This document shows positions 49,782 to 59,100 of a DNA stretch of 64,000 nucleotides, in pieces. The number at the start of each line of letters is the position of its first letter. The first letter of the stretch is position 1. Position numbers and translations under genes: made by a program. The stretch comes from Methylobacter sp. (GTDB taxonomy: Bacteria > Pseudomonadota > Gammaproteobacteria > Methylococcales > Methylomonadaceae): NCBI RefSeq assembly GCF_030680395.1, contig NZ_JAUXVR010000048.1, positions 1 through 64,000 on the forward strand, read 5' to 3'. Under the pieces are notes generated by a model. That model was not told where the DNA came from. It made no database searches and worked only from the letters and a program-made list of their open reading frames with translations.

Positions 49782-51689
49782 TCATTTTCTGCCTGTAATC
49801 TCTTGTTTCAACCGTTCGGTAAATTCATGGACTGACAGGCTACCTAAGTCATCACCTTTTTGCGTACGTACCGTAATGCTTTGTTGTTCTAATTCTTTGT
49901 CACCGATAATGACAAGATACGGTACGCGCTGCATAGAATGCTCGCGAATTTTAAACCCGATCTTCTCATTTCTCAAGTCTATTTTTACGCGGATACCTTG
50001 TTTTTCAAGGTCTAGCATAATTTGTGACGCATATTCTGCATGTCGGTCAGTAATATTAATCACTACCACCTGCACTGGCGACAGCCAGAGTGGGAAGGTT
50101 CCCGCGTGTTGTTCGATTAAAATACCGATGAAGCGTTCCAGTGAGCCGAGTATCGCTCTGTGCAGCATTACCGGTACTTGTCTTGATCCGTCTTCGGCAA
50201 TATAGGTTGCATCCAGACGACCCGGCATCGAGAAATCCACCTGAATCGTACCGCATTGCCAGACCCGTCCGATGCAGTCCTTTAATGAGAATTCGATTTT
50301 AGGGCCGTAGAAAGCGCCTTCGCCTGGCTGCAAATCCCATTTCAATGCTTTGGTATTAAGTGCCAGTTCCAGGGCGTTTTCCGCCTTGTCCCAGACCGAA
50401 TCATCACCGACCCTGTTTTCTGGGCGGGTCGATAATTTTATGATAACTTCTTCAAAGCCGAAATCTTTGTAAACATCGAACAGCATATCGATAAAGGTCG
50501 ATACTTCGTCCTGAATCTGGGCTTCGGTGCAGAAGATATGCGCATCATCCTGAACAAAGTTCCTGACCCGCATCAAGCCATGCAGAGTGCCGGAAGGCTC
50601 GTTGCGATGACAGGAGCCGAATTCGGCCAGACGTATAGGCAAATCACGGTAGCTTTTAAGGCCCTGGTTATAAATCTGCACATGGCAAGGGCAGTTCATC
50701 GGTTTGATCGCGTAATCGCGATTCTCCGAATGCGTGGTAAAAATCATGTCACCGAATTTTTCCCAGTGCCCGGATCTCTCCCATAAAGAGCGATCCACAA
50801 CTTGCGGCGTTTTAACTTCGCCGTAACCGTTTACCCGTAACTTCTCGCGTATATATTGCTCAACCTGTTGATAAATGACCCAGCCTTTTTCATGCCAGAA
50901 CACCATCCCGGGAGCTTCTTCTTGGGAATGAAACAAATCCAGTGTTTTCGCCAGTTTGCGATGATCGCGCTTTTCCGCTTCTTCCAGGCGATGCAGGTAA
51001 GCCTGCAAGTCTTTTTTATCGCCCCAGGCTGTGCCGTAAATGCGTTGCAGCATTTCGTTGTCGGAATTGCCGCGCCAATAGGCGCCGGCAATCTTCATTA
51101 GCTTAAAGGCTTTTAACTTGCCCGTGCTGGGTACATGAGGGCCGCGGCACAGGTCGGTAAATCCGCCTTGCTCATATAAAGATAAATCTTCATTGGCGGG
51201 GATGGATTCGATAATCTCGGCTTTATAAGTCTCGCCCAGATCCCTGAAAAACTTTACCGCCTGATCCCTTGATAACACCGAACGATGGACGGGGTAATCT
51301 TCAGCAGCCAGTTGCTCCATCTTTTTCTCAATTGCGCTCAGGTCTTCCGGCGTAAAAGGTCTTTCATAGGAGAAATCATAAAAAAAGCCGTTTTCGATAA
51401 CCGGTCCGATGGTTACTTGCGCTGAGGGGAATAGCTGTTTGACGGCCTGAGCCAGTAGATGTGCGGTGGAATGACGAATGACGCTGATGCCGTCTTCATC
51501 CTTGGTGGTAATCAGTTGCAGCGTTGCATCTTGTTCGATTAATGTGCCGGCATCGACCAGATTGCCGTTAACTTTGCCTGCCAAGGTGGCCTTTGCCAAT
51601 CCCGATCCAATAGACAGCGCAACGTCCATTACTGTTACGGCTTGATCATACTCACGCTTGGAACCATCGGGAAGGGTAATTACCGGCAT
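49782..51689 (-). CDS. thrS: Threonyl-tRNA synthetase
   Basis: A 635-aa class II synthetase charging tRNA-Thr. TGS domain at the N-terminus (about 1-60), editing domain near 65-225 ([15 protein letters not shown], the His-rich HSTAH core), catalytic core near 240-535 (with [10 protein letters not shown] holding the zinc Cys) and an anticodon-binding C-terminus. No good Shine-Dalgarno sequence precedes ATG 51689. It lies just downstream of the tRNA-Val terminator. Confidence 0.97.
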   Translation of the reverse strand: MPVITLPDGSKREYDQAVTVMDVALSIGSGLAKATLAGKVNGNLVDAGTLIEQDATLQLITTKDEDGISVIRHSTAHLLAQAVKQLFPSAQVTIGPVIENGFFYDFSYERPFTPEDLSAIEKKMEQLAAEDYPVHRSVLSRDQAVKFFRDLGETYKAEIIESIPANEDLSLYEQGGFTDLCRGPHVPSTGKLKAFKLMKIAGAYWRGNSDNEMLQRIYGTAWGDKKDLQAYLHRLEEAEKRDHRKLAKTLDLFHSQEEAPGMVFWHEKGWVIYQQVEQYIREKLRVNGYGEVKTPQVVDRSLWERSGHWEKFGDMIFTTHSENRDYAIKPMNCPCHVQIYNQGLKSYRDLPIRLAEFGSCHRNEPSGTLHGLMRVRNFVQDDAHIFCTEAQIQDEVSTFIDMLFDVYKDFGFEEVIIKLSTRPENRVGDDSVWDKAENALELALNTKALKWDLQPGEGAFYGPKIEFSLKDCIGRVWQCGTIQVDFSMPGRLDATYIAEDGSRQVPVMLHRAILGSLERFIGILIEQHAGTFPLWLSPVQVVVINITDRHAEYASQIMLDLEKQGIRVKIDLRNEKIGFKIREHSMQRVPYLVIIGDKELEQQSITVRTQKGDDLGSLSVHEFTERLKQEITGRK

Positions 51690-51716
51690 TTTTTATCTGT
51701 GTTTAGTGTCTACAAT

Positions 51717-51743
51717 AAAAAAAGCACTGCGGTGCAGTGCTTT
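51717..51743 (-). terminator. Rho-independent terminator after tRNA-Val
   Basis: On the minus strand AAAGCACTGC pairs with GCAGTGCTTT around a 3-nt loop, followed by a T-rich run (complement of the A run at 51717-51723). It would end the tRNA-Val transcript before thrS, so thrS may have its own promoter downstream. Confidence 0.8.
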
Positions 51744-51750
51744 AAATGTT

Positions 51751-51827
51751 TGGTAGGCACGAGTGGACTCGAACCACCGACCCCCACCATGTCAAGGTGG
51801 TGCTCTAACCAACTGAGCTACGCGCCT
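51751..51827 (-). tRNA. tRNA-Val (GAC anticodon)
   Basis: On the minus strand AGGCGCG (51827-51821) pairs with the 3' CGTGCCT, encoded CCA at 51753-51751, T-loop GGTTCGAGTCC and anticodon arm CCACC-TTGACAT-GGTGG placing GAC at 34-36. All arms close normally. Confidence 0.96.
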
Positions 51828-51852
51828 GAAGCTATTCAACTTCGAGCAGGAC

Positions 51853-51880
51853 ATTATACCTATAGATTTTTGTTATGCAA
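51853..51880 (-). promoter_or_regulatory. Sigma-70-type promoter of tRNA-Val
   Basis: On the minus strand TTGCAT at 51880-51875 and TATAAT at 51858-51853, separated by 16 bp. The -10 box ends 26 bp upstream of the first tRNA base, a normal leader length. Confidence 0.7.
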
Positions 51881-52392
51881 CTCTCTGTTAGCTTCTTCAC
51901 AGCAACCGCATCAAAATAGTTTTAAAAACAGGGAGGTAACTACAACGATATCGGGTATTTGATAACGCCTATAAATTGTGGTTTTGAATATTTTTTCTTC
52001 TCGATACAGCCGGGCATACAGTGCGTTAACGTACAGACCCGCGCAGGAATTCGGCATATCGTAAAATTCTAATAGAGAATAAACATCGAAAAGAACATAG
52101 CGGCAAAAAGTGTATTCAGTCGCAGTCCTAAACTGGTCGACAGAGACATGATAAATAAACGATTCATACCGCTCTGACCGAGATCATATCTTGGGGATCG
52201 GGAAGTAGTGTTTGGCGAACTTTTTCTGGCAAGTCGACCTGTTTCCAACTGTACCGCGTTATAGACAGGTGCAGCACGAACCGCTGCTGTCAAGGTCGGA
52301 TCGCACCCAGACCAACAGGCGGAGACAGGGTTACAAAGATTATCCTTACCTGAAAATTCCGACGGACGGAATTTTCCCGACAGGAGAGAATA
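51881..52392. other. Intergenic region before the RlpA-like gene
   Basis: About 510 bp with no supportable gene. The only clear structure is the hairpin at 52352-52376 next to the RlpA-like start, and a CAGGAGAGAATAATG ribosome site. The rest may carry promoters for both divergent sides. Confidence 0.55.
52352..52376. promoter_or_regulatory. 10-bp hairpin 16 bp before the RlpA-like start codon
   Basis: GAAAATTCCG at 52352-52361 pairs with CGGAATTTTC at 52367-52376 around ACGGA. It lies immediately upstream of the AGGAG ribosome site, where it could be an operator or a translational control element. Confidence 0.5.
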
Positions 52393-53019
52393 ATGTCCTA
52401 TCAAACAATTCAATACTACGATGCCTCGTCCAACAACAAGAAATCCCGCTTGATTGCCAGTGCAAAACACTTATCTTGGAAAGTCATGATAACGTTCAGC
52501 GTTACCATATTCTTGCGCAAATGGCTTTTAGGGGCCTCGCGAGTAACGTTGATCGGCGCCTTGACTCTTTCCGGCTGCACCTCGGAACATTCCAGCGAGC
52601 AAGGCAAACAAACGCCGCAAGAGAAAGAAGGCGCCGCCACCAAACCGGTTCACAAGGAGGTTGGTGAGGCCTCATGGTATGGGCCCGGATTTCAAGGCCG
52701 TGAGACTTCCAGCGGCGAGATCTATGACCAGAAAAAGATGACGGCCGCTCATCCAAGTTTACCGATGGGGACTAAAGCCGAAGTGACTAATCTGGAGAAT
52801 GATAAGAAGGTCGAGGTCAGAATCAATGACCGTGGACCTTATGCTGATAATCGCGTTATCGATCTTTCCAGCGCAGCGGCTAATAAGCTCAAAATGAAAG
52901 AGGATGGCACCGCTCAGGTCAAGATTGAGGCTAAATCCGCCAAGAAAAAGAGCCGCACCGTCCAGTCCGGAAAGACAAAAAAGAAACCCAAAAAAGCCAT
53001 ACCATCGAAAAAACAGTAA
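52393..53019 (+). CDS. RlpA-like double-psi beta-barrel lipoprotein
   Basis: A 208-aa envelope protein. A hydrophobic segment ending in LIGALTLSGC (lipobox, Cys near 58) suggests a lipoprotein, with an unusually long cytoplasmic N-terminus (about 40 residues). The DPBB domain near 90-170 is GEASWYGPGFQGRETSSGEI, TAAHPSLPMGTKAEVTNLEN and RINDRGPYADNRVIDLS, the RlpA signature in which His/Asp cut septal glycan. The C-terminus is a Lys-rich tail (SAKKKSRTVQSGKTKKKPKK). No SPOR domain is present. Confidence 0.88.
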   Translation: MSYQTIQYYDASSNNKKSRLIASAKHLSWKVMITFSVTIFLRKWLLGASRVTLIGALTLSGCTSEHSSEQGKQTPQEKEGAATKPVHKEVGEASWYGPGFQGRETSSGEIYDQKKMTAAHPSLPMGTKAEVTNLENDKKVEVRINDRGPYADNRVIDLSSAAANKLKMKEDGTAQVKIEAKSAKKKSRTVQSGKTKKKPKKAIPSKKQ

Positions 53020-53193
53020 TGGCTTTAATCTGTAGTTTGTTGTGCTATTAACGCCATAACATGCTATCAAGAAATCATCTGCTCCGGGTAGGCAGCAATC
53101 AAATTATATCAGGTAAATTCTATAGCTAATATGACGCCTACCAGGCGGACGGGAGCGATACAGCACACGTGAAGCAAGTCCACCCGGGCGGTC

Positions 53194-56100
53194 TCAACCC
53201 ATTACCACCCGTACCTGATGCAGTTGCCGGTCGTTCTGTAAGGTAATGCTATTAGCATTTAACTGGAGCTCTCCATCCAGCTCTATCATCGCGATACCTT
53301 GTGCCGCTCCGTCCGGATTTTCAACCGTGATTTCATAGCGAGTATTCTCATGTTGATAAACAATACTGTAACTGTCCCATGTTCCGGGAATACAGGGATT
53401 AAAGACCAATTTGTCGGCCCGGACCTGCAAGCCCAATACCCATTCCAGTCCGGCGCGGTAATACCAGCCTGCCGCTCCCGTGTACCAAGTCCATCCGCCG
53501 CGCCGAGCGTGGGGCGCCTCGGCATAAATATCTGCCGACAGCACATACGGCTCGACCTTATACGCATAAATGCCGGTACGACTGGACGAGCGCTTGATTG
53601 GATTCAGCATGCGCAGAAGTTCCGTGGCTTGATCGCCTTCACCAAGCATGGCATAGGCGATGACCGACCAGACCGCCGCATGGGTATATTGTCCACCGTT
53701 TTCCCGTATGCCTGGAGGGTAGCTCTTGATATAACCGGGGTCTCGCTCAGTCTTGTTGAACGGCGGCGTGAATAGCAACATCAGATCATCGCCGTAACGG
53801 ACAAGATATTCCCGCACCGAATTCATCGCCCGTTGCGCCCGCTCGGTTTCTGCTGCGCCGGAAATGACACCCCAACTTTGCGCAATCGAGTCGATGCGGC
53901 ACTCGGCGTTGTCTGCGGAACCGAGTGGCGTGCCATCATCGAAATAGGCGCGCCGATACCATGCGCCGTCCCATCCTTCAGCTTCCACTGCAACCTTTAG
54001 TTGAGCAGCATGCTCACGCCAGCGGATAGCGCGCTCGTTATCTCCCTGCGCTTCAGCCACCGTTGCGAATTCGATAAGCGTGGCGATCAGAAACCACGCC
54101 AGCCATACGCTTTCCCCTTTGCCTTGATTACCCACTCTATTCATGCCGTCATTCCAATCGCCGCTCCCGATCAAGGGTAGACCATGTGCCCCCGTTTCAA
54201 GGCTCAGGTCGAGCGCACGCGCGCAATGTTCGAAAAGACTCGCTTGCTGCATCGACCGGGACGGCTGGTAATAGGCATCATCTTGTCCCGGTTCCAACGC
54301 AGAGCCGTTTAGAAACGGCACCTCCTCATCAAGCACATGGGTATCGCCGCTCACCTTGATATAGTGGGATACCGCATAAGCCAGCCAGATACGGTCGTCG
54401 GAAAAACGGGTACGGACGCCGCGGCCTGAGGGCGGATGCCACCAATGCTGCACATCGCCTTCATCAAACTGGCGCGCGGCGGCACGAAGCAGATGAGCGC
54501 GGGTCAGATCGGGTCGTGCGACAGTCAAGGCCATGCTGTCCTGCAACTGATCGCGAAAGCCGAATGCCCCGCCGACCTGATAGAAACCGGCCCTGGCCCA
54601 CATGCGGCAACTCAGGGTTTGATACAGCAGCCAGCGGTTTAACAGAATATCGAGTTCCCGATCCGGCGTTTTGACCTGAACCTTGCCGAGCACTTGGTCC
54701 CATAACTGTTTCACCCGGGTAAACGTCGTTGCTGTTTCGGTGGCCCGACAGCGCTGTACCAACTCGCGGGCATGGAGTCGGTCATTGCCTTGCCCCAACA
54801 AAAACACGATTTCAGTACGCTCGTTAGGCGCAAGCTCAATCACCCTCTGCTGTGCTGCGCAAGGGTCCAGCCCCGCGCCAACCGAGTTTTTCAGTGCATT
54901 CGAACTTAGCAAGCCCGCTGGTGCCGCCAGACTTCCGTTACGACCGATGAATTCCGCTCGATCCCCTGTCCATCCGGTCTGTAGGCCGCATAGATCGGCG
55001 AAAGCAATGCGATGGCCGAATTCTGCGTCTCTGGGATTGTAAGCAAACAGCGCGCCGGTATCCGAATCAAGTTCGGTGATGACATGAGCGGCGGTCACGC
55101 TACGCGAAGCGCCCAACACCCATTCCACGTAGGCCGTGACTGTCAGTCTGCGAGGCCGTCCGGAAACATTGGTCAACGTCAAAGACGATATTTTGACCGG
55201 ATCGTCCGGGCTGACAAATTGCAGCAGCTCGCTATGAACTCCATGGGAAACATGCTCGAATCGGCTATAGCCTTGTCCGTGCCGTATCACGTAACCGGCA
55301 TTGTCGATCCGGATCGGCAGGGCGGTCGGACTCCACAATTCGTTCGTGTCATCGTCGCGTAAATAGAAAACTTCTCCGGGCGAGTCGCTGACCGGATCGT
55401 TCGACCACGGCGTCAACTGGTTTTCGCGACTGTTCCCGGACCAGGTACAACCGCTACCCAACTCCGATACCATAAAACCGAACTCGGCATTGGCGATCAC
55501 ATTGACCCAGGGGGCTGGTGTCCACTGGCCGTTGTCGAGCACAATCACATACTCGCGTCCGTCTTCGGCAAAACCGCCCAGTCCGTTGAAAAATTCGAGC
55601 GGGGGTACCGCCAACGATGGCGAATGAGCTGCGGGAGCAGGCAAGGTTTTTGGCGCGACAAAAGCCGCCGCAGGCCGTAAGTACCTCAACAGTTGCTCGG
55701 CCAAAGTACCTCGACTGCTGACCAACACGGCGCGTGCGACTGTTTGCAGTAATATCAGTTCTTCTGCCGAAAGCCGGTCGCTACGCATGACAAAAATCGC
55801 ACCCTCGTTCTCAAGCTCCTGATGGGCCGAAAACGCCTTGTTTTCGCGCACCATGCCCTCCAGTAAAATCTGTAAATCCTCGGCGTAAGATAATTCCTTA
55901 TCGTTCAAGATTATTAAATCAACGGCAAGGCCTTTCATGCGCCAATACTCGTGGGCACGCAACAATTGTTCAACGATGGTCCGGTCTTCGAACTCTGTGA
56001 CGTGCAATAACACGATCGGCCGATCTCCCGAGATGCCGTAGCGCCATAATCCGGTAACGTTCAAAGTATTCCTCTGCATCAATTTGCCGACTGAACGCAA

Positions 56101-59100
56101 CGAGGGATGGATATACAGCAAGCGGTTAGCCAGATCCTGAAACAGCTGGGCCTCGTCCGGCCGGGTGCGCAGATGATGCAGCTGTATATGGGCGTAAGTC
56201 CAGGCCATCGCGGACACGCGCTCGAACGCCACCACGTTATGGTATTTGTCGGCCAGATCTTCCACTGCCTGCCGCGAGACGGCGACCAGGGTGGTAAATG
56301 TCACGTGTTCGGTTGCACCCGCTGCAATGCGTATCCGTGTGCGCAAGCTGAAGATCGGATCGAGAACGGCGCCAACCGTGTTGGTCAGCGGCCGACCATC
56401 CATCACCGCAATCGGTTGCCGTAGCGTTTGTCCTCGTCCGACAAAGCGGGCCCTGTCGGTTTCGTATTGCAGTCCGTCGTCGGTTCGGCCGTCGGCCAGT
56501 ACGTGGGCTGCCCAGATATTCGGATCGTCGGCTGTACGCGGCCGACGCTGTGCAATCAGTCCGCGCGCCTGGGGCAGATATTCGGTTTGCACGAACAGAT
56601 TGGAAAAAGCGGGATGCGCAATATCGGCAGCAGGTGGGGCGAGCACAATCTCGGCATAAGAGGTGATATCGATTTCCCGTGCGCGCAGTCCATTATTAGT
56701 CAAACTCAAGCGGCGGATTTCCGCATCGTCCTCAGGCGAAACGACGATCTCCAGGGAGCTGACTATGCCGTCGTCGGTTCGGGTAATGCGCACACGATCT
56801 TCAGCAAAGACGACTTCGTAGTGGTCGGGAACTGTCGTTGTCGGCTGATAGCCGGCAGACCATACCTGACCGCTTGCCACATCGCGCAGGTAGATATAAC
56901 TGCCCCAGGCATCCCGCGTTGCATCTTCGCGCCAGCGCGTCACTGCGAGGTTTCGCCAAAGACTGTAGCCCGATCCGGCGGCAGTCATCATCACCGCATA
57001 ACGGCCATTAGACAACAAATGCGTGGAAGGCACCGAAGACGTGGGGGAGGGTACGCGCCGAATGGGCGGCTGCACGGATTCCTTCACTTCGGAAAGATCC
57101 TGAAGTAACGGTATAAAAGGCGTATCAGCACCGAGCGGGATGCGTTCCTGCAACAACAAGTCAGCCGCCTGAATCAGCGGCGCACGGTGGAAACGATGAC
57201 GCATCGCTCCGTCATGCACGACATTGGCGAAAGCTACCAGCGACATGCCTTGGTGATGGGCCATGTAGCAACGCACTATCGCGACCGGCCGGCCTTCCGC
57301 AAGCCGGACCGGAGTGAAATCGAGCGCTTCATAAAAGCCGAAGCGCCCTAATGCGCCTTTTTTTTCCAAACGTTCAAAGTTTTCCACCGCGGCATGCGGA
57401 AGGTACATCGCCGCCAAGGCTGTGGCGTAGGGGGCAACCACCAAATCTTCGCCGAGTCCTCGCTTCATCCCCAGGCCGGGTACGCCAAAAGCGGCATATT
57501 GATAAGTGAAGTAAAGGTCGCGCCCGTTAAAAGCCGACTCCGAAACGCCCCAAGGTACACCGCGTTCCTTGCCGTATTCAATCTGACGCTTCACTACCAG
57601 ACGGCAAGTCTGATCGAGCAGGCTGTAACGCGGGGTAAAAGTCACCAGAGAAGGCATCAGGTATTCAAACATCGACCCCGACCACGACAGCAATACAGTG
57701 CCATGCGCGGCACGCGTCACTCTCCGGCCAAGGTGGAACCAGTGCGTGCTCGGCACATCGCGCTTGGCAATGGCAACGAAACTGGAAAGGCGCGCTTCTG
57801 AAGCCAACATGTCGTAATAACTGGAATCAAGAATGCCTTCCGTCACACGGTATCCCAGCGAAAACATATGGCATTCAGGGTCGTAAAGAAAGCGAAAATC
57901 CATTTCGTGAAACAAGGCTTCCAGTTGTACAACCATGTTTTCCAGACGCTCCGTAAGTGTTTCGGCTTGCGCTCCGGCCTGTTGTAAAATGACTTCCCGG
58001 TCACCCGATGCCGGTGCGCTTGATGCCTTGAGTTCAACCAAGCCTTGGGCATAGCAGCCGGAAAGATCACGCAAGTGAGTCTCCAGCGTTAGCTGTTTAG
58101 ATTCAGTATCAGAGCGGGAATGGATCCAGGGAACCAGACTATCCACATCGCGCACGTGAGAACGGACGTCATCGCGCAGCAACGTAGACCAGACAAGCAC
58201 TTCATTGTCGTCGGTATCGCCGCGCTCGGCGGCATAGGCACGCGCCAGATCCTGTAGAGTGTCGGCGCCTAGTGTCAACTGCCGCCACAAAAGACTCCAT
58301 CCGTCCGCGTCGGCAGGGTGACTTTCCAAAAGATTGCCGAACACGACTCCTTTTTGCCGCAGTTCTTTCAGAGTTATCAGCGTACGCCGGTCGTCGGTAA
58401 TTTTAGCGAGCGAGTCCATCAGCAATTGATGGGTATCGGTCAGGCCGGTCAAGGCGGTGGACAGCGCGAGCGGCCGCCTTTGCATTTCCCGACACGCTTC
58501 GCTCAGCACCAGCAAATGTCCCGCCAGATTGCCGCTGTCGACGGTCGATACATAGCGGGGTTCCAGCATATGCAAATCGCGGGTATCGTACCAGTTATAA
58601 AAATGGCCGTGCAGCCGCGGCAGTGCAATCAGCGTGGCCAGCGTGGCTTCGAGCCGGTCGACGGTGTCGATTAAACCGATCCAGCCGAAATCGCGGGCGG
58701 CTACGACGGACAACAGATACAGACCGAAATTAGTCGGCGAACTGCGATGGGCGATAACGGGTAGCGGATCTTCCTGAAAATTATCCGGCGGCAAATGGTT
58801 CTCTTCTGCGGTTACGAAGGTCGTAAAAAAACGCCAGATACGCCTTCCGATCAAGCGCAACTTTACGCTATCCTGCGGCTGTAGCGATTCTGCCTGATCC
58901 AGCCTGGGCGGCAGGCTCAACGCCCGTGCAACGACCGGCGCCAACCACCATAACAGCAGAAACGGCATAGCGACCGTGATTGCGACGGGATTACAAATCA
59001 GTATGACGGCAGCAGTGCCGACAACGATCGTGGAGGAACTGCACAACGGACCGATAAGATTCTTCAATGCATGATTCGACGCTGTTTTTGCCTGTAGGGC

